This document shows positions 15,197 through 23,741 of a DNA stretch of 43,087 bases, piece by piece. Numbering within the stretch: position 1 is the stretch's first letter; each line of letters starts with the position of its first letter. Under the pieces are notes generated by a model. The model was not told where the DNA came from and did not search any database. It saw only the letters and a program-made list of their open reading frames with translations. Source of the DNA: Flavobacteriaceae bacterium (GTDB taxonomy: Bacteria; Bacteroidota; Bacteroidia; Flavobacteriales; Flavobacteriaceae); contig PKEA01000014.1 in NCBI GenBank assembly GCA_002862805.1, forward strand, positions 1 to 43,087, in the 5' to 3' direction. A program made the position numbers and the translations under genes.

Positions 15197-15816
15197 TGTC
15201 AGATATAAGATATAATGTTTCGGAACTTTTTAAGCTTGCCTTTGGTATTAATTCTCCTGTTTATGTTACGGAGCCTTTAAACAATACTAAATCTGCAAAC
15301 ATATCATATGAAGGTATAGAAGTTTTACCACAATACTATACTGAAGAGAGTAAAAGTTGGATGGGTACTCCTATTATGTTCGCGGCCACATTTAAAGGAG
15401 ACACTTATAAACAATATAACCAAGTTGGGGAAATTGTAAAAATAAGCTTAAATGATTATGAATTACCTCCAGCAACAATGTTTAGTTTCAGGAGAGCACA
15501 TAACATAACAAGAACTAATTTATTAGGCTCAAATGGAACAGTAAAAGAAATATACGGTTTTGACGACTGGGTAATTGATGTAAGAGGGCTAGCACTAGAC
15601 GAGCCTAGTCAGTCAGCTGAAGACCAAATTAATGAGCTGTTAAAGTGGGAGCGCTTAGCCGACTCCATAAAAATTTCAGGAAAGCTATTTAACCAACGCC
15701 AAATTGATAGAATAGCAATAGCCGATTGGAGCGATAATTTAACACAGGCTAAACCAGGAGTAATTCCATTTCAATTTCAAATGTTTAGTGATGAAGCAAT
15801 TGAGTTAATATTATGA
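15196..15816 (+). CDS. baseplate/tail protein following the tape measure (DUF6046-like)
   Basis: The protein has 206 aa, and its start overlaps the tape-measure stop by 1 base. Features include 'YYTEESKSWMGTPIMFAATF', 'DDWVIDVRGLALDE', 'EDQINELLKWERLADSIKIS' and 'PFQFQMFSDEAIELIL'. These fit the DUF6046 family, common in this position of Bacteroidetes prophages, where it replaces Mu gpN-like proteins linking tube and hub. The function is inferred from order; no catalytic motif is seen. Confidence 0.65.
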   Translation: MSDIRYNVSELFKLAFGINSPVYVTEPLNNTKSANISYEGIEVLPQYYTEESKSWMGTPIMFAATFKGDTYKQYNQVGEIVKISLNDYELPPATMFSFRRAHNITRTNLLGSNGTVKEIYGFDDWVIDVRGLALDEPSQSAEDQINELLKWERLADSIKISGKLFNQRQIDRIAIADWSDNLTQAKPGVIPFQFQMFSDEAIELIL

Positions 15817-16781
15817 CACTAGCACAAGTTTGTAAAGTTGTATTTCACAAAAACGATAGACGCGACGAAATATCGCTAACACGTGTTACGTCAATCGAAT
15901 TTGAGAGTACGTGGAAAGAAGTAACTGATAGAGGCTCACTAACATTGCCTAGAAATGTAAAGTTCTTTGATAAAAATAAAATACGTGACACCTTTAGACG
16001 TGGCGATGCTATAACTATATATTTTGGATATGACGAAAATTTAATAAAAGAGTTTGAAGGTTATATAACTGAAGTAGCGGCTGACATCCCAATTGTTATA
16101 AAGTTTGAAGATGAAATGTATAACGTTAAACGATTGCCAGTAAATTTTTCAAGTGCAAATGTTACGCTAGATCAATTATTAAAAACAATAATACCAGGTT
16201 ATGAAATTGACTATTTAGAAGGCGTAACGCTTGGAGCTGTAAGATTAGCAAAAACGCAAGTTGGACCAGTATTAGAAAAGTTAAAAAGCGACTGGGGTTT
16301 ATACACTTATATGAGAGGTAAAACTGTTGTTTGTGGGAAGTACTATGCGGATGATACCAATGATAAAAAAATAAAATTTCACCTAGAGAGAAATTGTGTT
16401 AGTACCTCTTTAAATTATCAAAATAAAGAAGATGTACAGATAAAAATAAAGGTAGTTTCCACCTTAGCGAACGGAACAAAAATAGAGGTCGATAATATTG
16501 GTGATAAGGAAGGAAACGAACGACAATTGACCTTTTATAATATAAAAATAAAAGCCGAGCTCGAGAAACTTGGGAAGCTTGAATATGAAAAATATAAAGT
16601 TGATCGCTTTGACGGTTCTTTTGTAGGTTTTGGAATTCCAAGTGTTAGACATGGATTAAAATGTGAGTTATTAAGCTCTCTATATGAAGACAGAACAGGA
16701 ACATATTATATTGAAAAAGTGGCAAAAAGTTTTAGTGATGGAGGTATTAGACAGACTATAACATTAGGAGAAAAGGTATGA
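15813..16781 (+). CDS. baseplate hub protein, Mu gp44 / late control D-like
   Basis: The 322-aa protein starts inside the preceding stop (ATGA). 'IEFESTWKEVTDRGSLTLPR' and 'RRGDAITIYFGYDENLIKEFEGYITEV' are the N-terminal beta barrel typical of the gp27/gpP/GPD hub family, followed by a gp44-like middle ('LKSDWGLYTYMRGKTVVCG') and the C-terminal 'GTYYIEKVAKSFSDGGIRQTI'. The hub links the tube to the spike as a trimer. It is coupled by overlap to the gp45-like gene. Confidence 0.8.
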   Translation: MTLAQVCKVVFHKNDRRDEISLTRVTSIEFESTWKEVTDRGSLTLPRNVKFFDKNKIRDTFRRGDAITIYFGYDENLIKEFEGYITEVAADIPIVIKFEDEMYNVKRLPVNFSSANVTLDQLLKTIIPGYEIDYLEGVTLGAVRLAKTQVGPVLEKLKSDWGLYTYMRGKTVVCGKYYADDTNDKKIKFHLERNCVSTSLNYQNKEDVQIKIKVVSTLANGTKIEVDNIGDKEGNERQLTFYNIKIKAELEKLGKLEYEKYKVDRFDGSFVGFGIPSVRHGLKCELLSSLYEDRTGTYYIEKVAKSFSDGGIRQTITLGEKV

Positions 16782-17338
16782 GTGGTATTTCAGAATTTAG
16801 CGAACTAATCGCAAGAAAAGCACTTGAACTGATACCTGTTCAAACTGTATGGGCAATTTGCAAAAGTGTTGATTGGGATAATAAAACAATGGTTGCAACA
16901 GGTCAAACAGACAGCCTAGATTATGAGGGAGTCCTATTAGGAAATGGATTTGAGTATAAAAGACCAAAAGAAGGAACAATTTGCCTTTTAGGAGTCATTC
17001 AGAATAATGATGCTATGGTTTTTTTAATTGATGCGTTAGAAGTTGAAGAGTATTTAATTACTGATAAAACAGGTTTTAAAATACATTTAAAGGATGGTAA
17101 GTTACAATTGAATGGCGATGAGTTTGGAGGTATTGTGAAGGCTCCAGAACTTAAAACCCAAATAGATAAAAACACTGAGGCCATAAAACAGCTTCAACAA
17201 ATATTTAATTCGTGGACACCAGTGGCACAAGATGGAGGCGCTGCCTTAAAAGGCTTAATTGCTCAATTTACAAGTAGGCCAACTGCGGATTTATCTAATA
17301 TTGAAAATGAAACAATAAAGCACGGCAATGACGTATGA
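16778..17338 (+). CDS. baseplate spike-type protein (gpV/gp45-like, OB-fold N-terminus)
   Basis: The protein has 186 aa. Residues about 20-85 ('VWAICKSVDWDNKTMVATGQ', 'RPKEGTICLLGVIQNNDAMVFLI') form an OB-fold-like beta domain as in Mu gp45/P2 gpV spikes. A short beta stretch ('GFKIHLKDGKLQLNGD') precedes a helical C-terminus instead of the usual long needle. It starts inside the hub gene's stop and overlaps the gp46-like gene by 11 bases. It probably forms or adapts the membrane-piercing tip. Confidence 0.68.
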   Translation: MSGISEFSELIARKALELIPVQTVWAICKSVDWDNKTMVATGQTDSLDYEGVLLGNGFEYKRPKEGTICLLGVIQNNDAMVFLIDALEVEEYLITDKTGFKIHLKDGKLQLNGDEFGGIVKAPELKTQIDKNTEAIKQLQQIFNSWTPVAQDGGAALKGLIAQFTSRPTADLSNIENETIKHGNDV

Positions 17339-17612
17339 TAAAGACATATTACTCAATCAAGATAACGATCTTGACTTTCTTAATGGCGATGTTGTTATTG
17401 GAGAGAGTTTACTTCAAGAAGTTAGTATAATTGCAAGACTTCAAAGCGGAGAACTAAAAAGCGACCCAATATTAGGTCCTAATTTAATTCAGCTTATAAA
17501 GTCAAACTCGAAACAGGCGGATATAGAACAAAGATTAAGGATTCACTTAGCACGTGATGGTAAAGAATATAACGAACTAAAGCAATACATACAAGTAAAT
17601 GGTACTATTTGA
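17328..17612 (+). CDS. GPW/gp25-like baseplate wedge protein (Mu gp46-like)
   Basis: The protein has 94 aa. 'YDKDILLNQDNDLDFLNGDVVIGESLLQEVSIIARLQSGEL' carries the GPW/gp25 signature: an N-terminal strand pair describing the 'default' state, then helices. 'DPILGPNLIQLI' and 'IEQRLRIHLARDGKEY' follow the family pattern. It initiates sheath assembly at the baseplate. It overlaps both neighbours (11 and 14 bases), so it is tightly coupled with the rest of the baseplate operon. Confidence 0.75.
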   Translation: MTYDKDILLNQDNDLDFLNGDVVIGESLLQEVSIIARLQSGELKSDPILGPNLIQLIKSNSKQADIEQRLRIHLARDGKEYNELKQYIQVNGTI

Positions 17613-17940
17613 CTTTTTAAAGGAATATCTAGGCGAGGGAATCGCCTTATTAGTTGGCGGTTTAATTAAGTGGATTTTTGATAAAAGAAAAGAAAGAGCT
17701 GAAGTTACAGGCGATGAAATTGAAAACGGCGCAAGTGTTGTAAAACTCTACAAGGATGCTTTAGACGACTTACCCACTCGTTATGAAGCTAAGTTTACGG
17801 AACTTAATGAGTTGTTTGAACAAAAAGTAAAAATTCTAAAAGAAGAGATAGAATTTCTTAAACGTGAACGTGATTTATGGAAAAAGAAGTATAACGATTT
17901 ATATAAGGAATATCAAAAATATAAAAAAGAGCATCCATGA
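17599..17940 (+). CDS. membrane-associated coiled-coil phage protein
   Basis: The protein has 113 aa. One N-terminal hydrophobic segment (LGEGIALLVGGLIKWIF, about 10-26) precedes a basic KRKER stop, followed by a long charged coiled coil to the end (about 60-110, Glu/Lys heptads). It overlaps the gp46-like gene by 14 bases and the LysM-like gene by 4. Similar small proteins sit at this spot in other Bacteroidetes prophages without a known role. A holin or spanin accessory is conceivable because no holin is otherwise seen, but nothing in the sequence proves it. Confidence 0.65.
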   Translation: MVLFDFLKEYLGEGIALLVGGLIKWIFDKRKERAEVTGDEIENGASVVKLYKDALDDLPTRYEAKFTELNELFEQKVKILKEEIEFLKRERDLWKKKYNDLYKEYQKYKKEHP

Positions 17941-18413
17941 TAAATGACGGAAACAAACCATTAATTGACTTTGTGGTTCAAGGTGTTGGTAGCGCTTTTG
18001 CATTGTTTGATTATTCAATTGAGAATGAATTATCACTCAATGAAATTTTGACACCTGGACAAGTTTTAACTGGGGCTACTTTTACAGAGCCCGAGCCAGA
18101 TAATTTTAATGAAATTATAAGCTCATATATAAAAAAGCAAAACCAGTATAATATTGTTTCTGGACAATCAATTTTGGATGTTTCAATTCAAGAAATGGGG
18201 TCTCCTTTTTATGCATTTGAATTAGCACTTAATAATCAACTTTCGTTAAACGAAATTTTATTACCAAGTCAAAAAATAAATATTCCTGAAGGGCTATTAA
18301 ATGAAGATGTTGTGAATTATTATAAAGGAAACGGCACTACTATATCAACTTATAAAACAGGAAGTATAAACGAAAGTTTTGAGTTCCCAATTGAATTTCC
18401 ACTAACTTTTTAA
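17937..18413 (+). CDS. phage protein with two LysM-like repeats (gpX-like tail protein)
   Basis: The protein has 158 aa. Two internal repeats align: 'GVGSAFALFDYSIENELSL' then NEILTPGQVL (about 15-43), and 'EMGSPFYAFELALNNQLSL' then NEILLPSQKI (about 84-113). Each has the LysM-like pattern of a helix followed by 'LNxILxPxQ'. Single LysM-type proteins of the P2 gpX/Mu family bind peptidoglycan or help join baseplate parts. The duplication is unusual. It lies between gp46- and gp47-like genes and starts inside the previous stop. Confidence 0.7.
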   Translation: MINDGNKPLIDFVVQGVGSAFALFDYSIENELSLNEILTPGQVLTGATFTEPEPDNFNEIISSYIKKQNQYNIVSGQSILDVSIQEMGSPFYAFELALNNQLSLNEILLPSQKINIPEGLLNEDVVNYYKGNGTTISTYKTGSINESFEFPIEFPLTF

Positions 18414-18415
18414 AA

Positions 18416-19282
18416 ATGGATACAAGATTTAACGAAATACAGCAGGAAATACTACAAGCGAAATCAGATGCGTCGGCCTTAAATGCTTTGGAGGTATTGA
18501 CCACATCAGAGCAAACATTAAACTCTGCTACTACTACTAGCAAAGTAGCTGTTTGGCGTTTGTGGGTTTGGATATTTGCGTTTGTAATATGGCTTAATGA
18601 AAAAATAGTAACACAAAATGCTCTTAACTCAAGACCTCAAAATTTACCAAATTTCAGAGCTGCAGTATTAAACTTCAGAGATGGATTAGACTTGGTTTGG
18701 AAAGATGGAGCCTTTAGTTATGATTTAACATCAGTTACAGATGCTGAAGAAAGAAAAATAATTGATAGATGTGCAGTAATTGAATCAGACGACGGAGAGC
18801 TTGTAGTTAAAGTAGCAACTGATAACAGCGGCAACTTAGAACCTGTAACGCCAGCACAAAAAACAAGGGTACTAACTTATTTAAAGCAAATTAAAGTACC
18901 TGGTGTAAAAATTAGATTGATAAACGAAAACGCTGACAACTTAAAAGCCAGTCTAACCGTATATGTTGATCCTTTAATTATTGATTTAAGCACTGGCCAA
19001 CTTTTAAACACTTCAGACGAGGTTTACCCTGTTAAAGAAGCAATTAAAAGCTATTTAGAAAATTTAGAATTTAACGGTGCTTTTGTAAAAGACTACTTCC
19101 GTGAAGAAATTAAAAACGCTGAGGGCATTAACCTTTGTGTGGTTGACTTATTGGAGTGGAAATTCGCAGCGTTTCCATTTACGGCAATTGGAGAGTGGAA
19201 AGTTCCTGAGAGCGGTTATTTTAAAATAGAAGAAACAGATTTAACAATAAACTATCAGCCTTATGTTTTGGTCAACGGCTAA
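18416..19282 (+). CDS. baseplate J-like protein (Mu gp47-like)
   Basis: The protein has 288 aa. 'LWVWIFAFVIWLNEKIVTQ' near residue 45, 'RCAVIESDDGELVVKVAT', the 'GVKIRLINENADNLKASLTVYVDPLII' strand block and 'VKEAIKSYLENLEFNGAFVKDYF' match baseplate_J. It builds the wedge ring around the hub with gp46. It is followed by the gpI-like gene with a 20-base overlap. Confidence 0.78.
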   Translation: MDTRFNEIQQEILQAKSDASALNALEVLTTSEQTLNSATTTSKVAVWRLWVWIFAFVIWLNEKIVTQNALNSRPQNLPNFRAAVLNFRDGLDLVWKDGAFSYDLTSVTDAEERKIIDRCAVIESDDGELVVKVATDNSGNLEPVTPAQKTRVLTYLKQIKVPGVKIRLINENADNLKASLTVYVDPLIIDLSTGQLLNTSDEVYPVKEAIKSYLENLEFNGAFVKDYFREEIKNAEGINLCVVDLLEWKFAAFPFTAIGEWKVPESGYFKIEETDLTINYQPYVLVNG

Positions 19283-19757
19283 TTTTAATGAGCTAGTAAA
19301 GCAGTTAATGCCCTCTTTTTTAAGAAAGGAGCGCCATATTGCGTTGATTCAAAGTTTTGTAAAGCCTGTGCAAAGGTTGCACGATGAAACGCTTTATCAA
19401 ATGCAACACGACGGCCGAACTATTTATCTTGAGAAAGTATTAAATGAATGGTTTGAAGTAGTAGGTTACGACCCCCAAAACCACGAAACAACAAAGCTAG
19501 TTTATATAGACGATACAATTGAGGAGGATAAATTATACATACATCAAGACTTAGAAACAGAGGTCATATTTCTTGAAGATGAGCCAGACAATGAAGATGA
19601 TATATTTCTTGACGGAACAAACGAAAACGACGTGGCCTTCTCTTTTATAATTTTCATTCCAGACACATTTGTCTTTGATGAGTTAAAAGTAAGAGCGGTT
19701 GTTGATTTTTACAGATACATAGGAAAAAAATACAGTATTCAAACTTATACAATATAA
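19263..19757 (+). CDS. tail protein I / Mu gp48-like baseplate protein
   Basis: The protein has 164 aa and comes after baseplate J and before fibres, the fixed position of gpI/gp48 (DUF2313-like), which attaches fibres to the wedge. The N-terminal helices ('FNELVKQLMPSFLRKERHIALIQSFVKPVQRLHDE') and an acidic beta-rich middle are visible. It overlaps the J gene by 20 bases. No strong sequence signature is seen, so the call is mostly positional. Confidence 0.6.
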   Translation: MFWSTANFNELVKQLMPSFLRKERHIALIQSFVKPVQRLHDETLYQMQHDGRTIYLEKVLNEWFEVVGYDPQNHETTKLVYIDDTIEEDKLYIHQDLETEVIFLEDEPDNEDDIFLDGTNENDVAFSFIIFIPDTFVFDELKVRAVVDFYRYIGKKYSIQTYTI

Positions 19758-19758
19758 C

Positions 19759-20574
19759 ATGAACTTAATTGATTTTACACAAAACGGAGGTTACCGACTT
19801 AAGCAAGCGAGTTTGTCAAAAATGCAGGTTGCTTATTTTGAAATATTAAAGGCGTTTATCACTTTTTTAAAGGTGCCAGATACAGGAAATTATATTATTT
19901 CGGGATGTGAAATTTCTGGAACTGATATAACTTCCGGTATAATGTATATCGACGGAGAGCTTTGTCCTTTTGTTCAAACAGCTGGCGATTTAACTACTAA
20001 AATAAAGAAAGACATACAAATAGATGTCTTGGCTTTTAAAAGTGGTTCAAACCTTCCAGTGTTTAGACAAACAACCGCAATAGTTGATGCATCAGGAACA
20101 GCATTACAAGATTTTGAAAGAGTGCCAGAAATTCCTCAATTACCTGATAACTTAGTTATCGATGCAAATTATGTTCATACGGACAATAATTTCACGGCTG
20201 CATTGTTGGCAAAGTTAAACGGAATAGAAACACTTGCTGAAGTAAATGTTCAGGCCGATTGGAATGCAACTAACTACTTGAGTGATGCATTTATAAAGAA
20301 CAAACCAAATATTACTGAGTTTTATTATAAAGGCAGTGCAATTATAGGTTCAATAGGAAACTTTATAACTAGCTACAATACAATTAATTTTCCAGCAATT
20401 CCTTTTTCAGATTATATTGTTATTGGTGAAATGTATGTAGAAAACGGTTTGAGGGTCATTTTTGTAAATGCACATGATAAGACAAATTCTAGTTTTAAGG
20501 CAAAATTTTCAAAACTTGATACTTCAGGAACTCCAACTGGAATGATTTTTAATTATTACATACTCCCTAAATAA
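19759..20574 (+). CDS. tail fibre protein
   Basis: The protein has 271 aa. The N-terminal region (about 1-110, 'YIISGCEISGTDITSGIMYIDGELCPF') is a baseplate-attachment domain seen in Bacteroidetes tail proteins. Residues about 140-182 carry the widespread fibre motif 'FTAALLAKLNGIETLAEVN' followed by VQADWNATN, SDAFI and NKP. The C-terminal 80 residues probably form a receptor-facing beta domain. A series of smaller fibre-region genes follows. Host specificity would be set here and in 21069-22317. Confidence 0.8.
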   Translation: MNLIDFTQNGGYRLKQASLSKMQVAYFEILKAFITFLKVPDTGNYIISGCEISGTDITSGIMYIDGELCPFVQTAGDLTTKIKKDIQIDVLAFKSGSNLPVFRQTTAIVDASGTALQDFERVPEIPQLPDNLVIDANYVHTDNNFTAALLAKLNGIETLAEVNVQADWNATNYLSDAFIKNKPNITEFYYKGSAIIGSIGNFITSYNTINFPAIPFSDYIVIGEMYVENGLRVIFVNAHDKTNSSFKAKFSKLDTSGTPTGMIFNYYILPK

Positions 20575-20580
20575 AATTTT

Positions 20581-21069
20581 ATGAGATATTTTAAAGCATC
20601 AGAAATTGTAGAAAAGCCCTTAATAATTTGGAATTTATGGGCAACATCAGAGCAGAAACTAATTGATATGGGAGAGGACGACAATCCGCTAATACTTCCA
20701 GAAGATGAAGTCCCTGCTGTTGAATATGGAGTTTGCCCCTTAAAGGTAGTTGCTGGAGAGTTAGTTGAAAGAACAACTATTGAAATGGAAGCATTTGAAG
20801 CTGAGTTTAATTCTGATAATTTTTTAATGGAGCAACGCGCAAAGCTTATTGAAGTTAACAATGGCTCGTTTACTTATGATTCTCAAATTTTCCCAATGGA
20901 TGAGCGCTCGCGTTTATTCTATCATGGAATTGACAGAAAGCCTCCTGTGGGAGATGTAAAATGTATGACAATAGATGGAGATTTGTATAATTTATCTAAT
21001 GCAAACATTACAGCATTTTTAGGGGCATATTACACACAATTAATTGCATTAACACAACCTGAAGTATAA
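20581..21069 (+). CDS. fibre-associated protein (DUF4376-like C-terminus)
   Basis: The protein has 162 aa with no signal or membrane segment. The second half ('AKLIEVNNGSFTYDSQIFPMDERSR', 'GDVKCMTIDGDLYNLSNANITAFLGAYYTQL') resembles the DUF4376-type module in fibre and fibre-assembly proteins, which reads as a short beta part plus helices. It lies between two fibre-like genes and overlaps the next start by 1 base. It may be a fibre chaperone or tip. Confidence 0.6.
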   Translation: MRYFKASEIVEKPLIIWNLWATSEQKLIDMGEDDNPLILPEDEVPAVEYGVCPLKVVAGELVERTTIEMEAFEAEFNSDNFLMEQRAKLIEVNNGSFTYDSQIFPMDERSRLFYHGIDRKPPVGDVKCMTIDGDLYNLSNANITAFLGAYYTQLIALTQPEV

Positions 21070-21836
21070 TGGCAAAAGTAACAATTGAAAATAAAGTTGA
21101 TAGCGCTGAAAAGCTTGCGGCAATAGCAGGAAAACCTACTGAAAATTATTTGCTTGCAAATGAATTTAACCAGGTTAAAGAGCTCGCAAACAAAAATGGC
21201 ATTAAAGCAACTTTATGGGAAGCGGGTACGATTTTCACAGAACCAACATGTGTAATAAAAGACAATTTATTATATGTTCTAAATGAGGCTGTAACTTTTC
21301 CATTTACTTCTACTGATTTTAATGCTGAAATAACTGCCGGTAATTGGATAGCGGTATTTTCTGAAGCTTCAAGCGGTGTCAATTATTTCACTTATGAAAG
21401 TGCTGGTTTTAAAGTAAATGTAACAGCTGGATTAGTAAATATTTGGTTAAGGAATAATCAATATGTTCAATATGACCTTTATTTTGACGAATCAACTGGG
21501 ATAACCGATAAAAGTTTAATAATTCCAGATGTTAGGTCTGTTGTATATAAAGTTCCTGAAGATTGTTTTTTAGAGGAATTATCTATTAGACGACCTCCTG
21601 TTGGAAATGGAAAAATATTAATTTGGAAAACAGCATCTGATTCAGTTTCATCGACACCAATAGAAATATTATATAAACTTATTGATAATACTTTTGCTGC
21701 TGGTGGTCAAATGGGTTCAGTTTTTTATGGTGAAAACATTCCTCTTTTGAAAGGAGAATATTTACATTTCTTTTTTACAACTGACATAGGTTCGCAGTGG
21801 TGGAATAAGATTTTCATAAGATTTAAAAAGCAATAA
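21069..21836 (+). CDS. putative tail fibre / receptor-binding protein
   Basis: The protein has 255 aa. The N-terminal region about 1-100 ('LLANEFNQVKELANKNG', 'PTCVIKDNLLYVLNEAVTFPFTSTDFNAEI', 'GNWIAVF') matches a module repeated on many Bacteroidetes fibre proteins, in which a short helix is followed by a small beta domain. Residues about 105-255 are beta-rich, Tyr/Phe-rich and without a recognisable family, as expected of a receptor-binding tip. It is coupled to both neighbours. Confidence 0.65.
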   Translation: MAKVTIENKVDSAEKLAAIAGKPTENYLLANEFNQVKELANKNGIKATLWEAGTIFTEPTCVIKDNLLYVLNEAVTFPFTSTDFNAEITAGNWIAVFSEASSGVNYFTYESAGFKVNVTAGLVNIWLRNNQYVQYDLYFDESTGITDKSLIIPDVRSVVYKVPEDCFLEELSIRRPPVGNGKILIWKTASDSVSSTPIEILYKLIDNTFAAGGQMGSVFYGENIPLLKGEYLHFFFTTDIGSQWWNKIFIRFKKQ

Positions 21837-21837
21837 A

Positions 21838-22317
21838 ATGGAAGTAACAAGGATTATAAATGGAATACCAGCTCAGTCATATCAAATAGAATGGGTAGAT
21901 GCTAATCAAGAAAAATTAATTAATGGAGCATTTGTAAAAGATTGGGTGTTAGCTCCAAAATATTCTGGTAATTATGTTTTACCAAAATGGAATGGAACAG
22001 ACTATTATGAAAGTGCAACACCAGAACAAATTGCTGAGGCAAATAAAGTACCTGTTCCAGAAAAAGTATCGGCAATTCAGTTTTTTGCTCAACTAGAATT
22101 TATAGGTATTACTCAACAAACAATCTTTGAAACAATTGAGTATTTATTCACTCAAGGAGTTCTTACTGAACAGCAGAAAATAATAGCTTTAATCTCTGTT
22201 AGAAAAGCTATTTATTTCGAGCGTAACCACGCTTTTATAAATTTAATTGCGTCTGCATTCCAAAAAACAGAAACAGACATAGACAACATTTTTATTAATG
22301 CAAGTAAAATAATATAA
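21838..22317 (+). CDS. fibre-region protein, putative fibre assembly factor
   Basis: The protein has 159 aa. The N-terminal half is beta-rich ('WVLAPKYSGNYVLPKWNGTDYYE', then 'ATPEQIAEANK', as in fibre-assembly proteins). The C-terminal half is helical ('VSAIQFFAQLEFIGITQQTIFE', 'RKAIYFERNHAFINLIA'). It is the last of the four fibre-region genes. The assembly role is inferred from position and composition. Confidence 0.55.
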   Translation: MEVTRIINGIPAQSYQIEWVDANQEKLINGAFVKDWVLAPKYSGNYVLPKWNGTDYYESATPEQIAEANKVPVPEKVSAIQFFAQLEFIGITQQTIFETIEYLFTQGVLTEQQKIIALISVRKAIYFERNHAFINLIASAFQKTETDIDNIFINASKII

Positions 22318-22318
22318 C

Positions 22319-22714
22319 ATGGGATTCATTCTTTCACTAATTGCAATTGTATTGTTAATTGTGGTTCACATAATTGACTATCTAGTAGGCTTTTTTTACG
22401 ATGTTAAAAACCGTAAATGGTTTAAACTTTTAGATAAAAGAAACTACAGAAAGGCTTTTAATATTGACGTATTTGCAAATTATCAATATGAGGGCTTCTG
22501 GAACTTGCTTTGGAGTAAAAAGGGCAAAAATTATAAATACGGCCGTAAAGGAGAAACATTGTCAAGCGTATTTGGTAAAAAACAAAAAGAAAAATCACTT
22601 ACAATTTTAGGGTGGCTCTTCTTAGGAATAGTCAACTTTATAGACTTTACAAAATGGTTTAAAGGAGGTCATTGTTTTGCAAGCATAATGACTGATGAAC
22701 AAATAACCGCATAA
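22319..22714 (+). CDS. small phage membrane protein of unknown function
   Basis: The protein has 131 aa. A strong N-terminal transmembrane helix (about 3-27) is followed by a basic aromatic region ('NRKWFKLLDKRNYRKAFNID', 'WNLLWSKKGKNYKYGRKGE') and a second, weaker hydrophobic segment (about 94-110). It begins one base after the preceding stop and ends the fibre operon; the structured leader at 22741-22854 follows. Candidates are holin, superinfection exclusion or host takeover. Nothing in the sequence decides between them. Confidence 0.6.
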   Translation: MGFILSLIAIVLLIVVHIIDYLVGFFYDVKNRKWFKLLDKRNYRKAFNIDVFANYQYEGFWNLLWSKKGKNYKYGRKGETLSSVFGKKQKEKSLTILGWLFLGIVNFIDFTKWFKGGHCFASIMTDEQITA

Positions 22715-22740
22715 ACTTCATAGAGGATGAAGTAAAAAAA

Positions 22741-22854
22741 GTCCTCCAACATTAAAAAAAACTCTCACATCTTAATTAATTTAGCACTAAAGCCAGCGTT
22801 GGAGGACATAAGTCTTCTAGTGCTGGCTTTACTATTTTAATTATTGATGTGAGA
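22741..22854 (+). ncRNA. structured RNA/DNA element with A-B-A'-B' inverted repeats
   Basis: Two perfect inverted repeats interlock. Arm A (22741-22750) pairs with A' (22798-22807). Arm B lies inside the first loop: 22788-22797 pairs with 22822-22831, and 22763-22771 pairs with 22846-22854, both perfect, with AT-rich partial pairing between them. Because A' lies in the loop of B-B', both stems can form only as a pseudoknot; otherwise they compete. A further 7-bp alternative (22783-22789 with 22818-22824) adds a third choice. There is no T-run, so it is not a plain terminator. It is the leader of the Dam/TS-like pair. Its function as an RNA is inferred. Confidence 0.55.
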
Positions 22855-22907
22855 ACTGCAAATATAATCATCATAAATCAAATATCAATCATTAATCAAA
22901 AAAACGA

Positions 22908-23741
22908 ATGGAACAAAAAAAGAAAGTGTTCACTACGGCACCTTTGCCGTTTATGGGACAAAAGCGCAAATTTTTAAAACAGTTTAAGCCTGCGTTAGAA
23001 CATTACTCGCCTACAGCAACTTATGTAGATTTATTTGGAGGCAGTGGACTTCTTGGCCACAATGTAAAAGCAATTTATCCAGGTGCAAAAGTTATATACA
23101 ATGACTTTGATAATTACAGAGAGCGTCTTTTAAATATTGATAATACTAATCAAATTATCACCGATTTAAGGCTTCTGTTAAAAGATAGTCCAAAAGACAA
23201 GCGTGTGGAAGGTTTTGTTAAAGAACGTGTTTTAAAACGCATAAAACAAGCTGACGAAAAAGGTTATGTAGATTATATTACATTATCTAGCTCAATACTG
23301 TTCTCTATGAAGTATGTGCAGTCGTTTGAAGAGCTTAAAAATGAAACGTTGTATAATTGCATCCGTCAATCAAATTATGACGCTACAGGCTATTTAGATG
23401 GCTTAGAAGTGGTAAATCAATGTTATAAAGAATTGTTTGCTAAATATAAAGACGAGCCAAATGTTGTTTTTCTGGTTGATCCTCCCTATTTGTCAACTGA
23501 AGCTGGAACATATAAAAGTTACTGGAAATTAAAGGACTACTTAGACGTCTTAAACGTTTTAGATGGTACAAAATATTTTTATTTTACATCTAATAAGTCG
23601 TCTATTATTGAGCTTTGCGAGTGGATTGAAACAAAAACACCTATGAGTAATCCTTTTACTGGTTCTACTACAGCTACAATGAATGCTACAATGAATTATA
23701 ACTCTAGTTATACAGACATAATGCTTTACAAGTATGAATAA
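22908..23741 (+). CDS. DNA adenine methyltransferase (D12/Dam class)
   Basis: The protein has 277 aa. Motif I-like 'APLPFMGQKRKFLKQF' and 'YVDLFGGSGLLGHNVK' form the AdoMet pocket, and 'VFLVDPPYLSTE' is motif IV (DPPY) of N6-adenine methylases, at about residue 186. The length is typical of Dam homologues. It probably protects phage DNA or marks it against host restriction. It is preceded by a 190-base leader with strong inverted repeats and overlaps the TS-like gene by 8 bases, so the two form one module. The target site cannot be read from sequence; GATC is only one possibility. Confidence 0.9.
   Translation: MEQKKKVFTTAPLPFMGQKRKFLKQFKPALEHYSPTATYVDLFGGSGLLGHNVKAIYPGAKVIYNDFDNYRERLLNIDNTNQIITDLRLLLKDSPKDKRVEGFVKERVLKRIKQADEKGYVDYITLSSSILFSMKYVQSFEELKNETLYNCIRQSNYDATGYLDGLEVVNQCYKELFAKYKDEPNVVFLVDPPYLSTEAGTYKSYWKLKDYLDVLNVLDGTKYFYFTSNKSSIIELCEWIETKTPMSNPFTGSTTATMNATMNYNSSYTDIMLYKYE

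Noticed and set aside
22741..22854. Simple terminator or invertible (gin/gix-like) tail-fibre switch
   Set aside because: There is no T-run after either stem, no recombinase gene, and no duplicated fibre segments.
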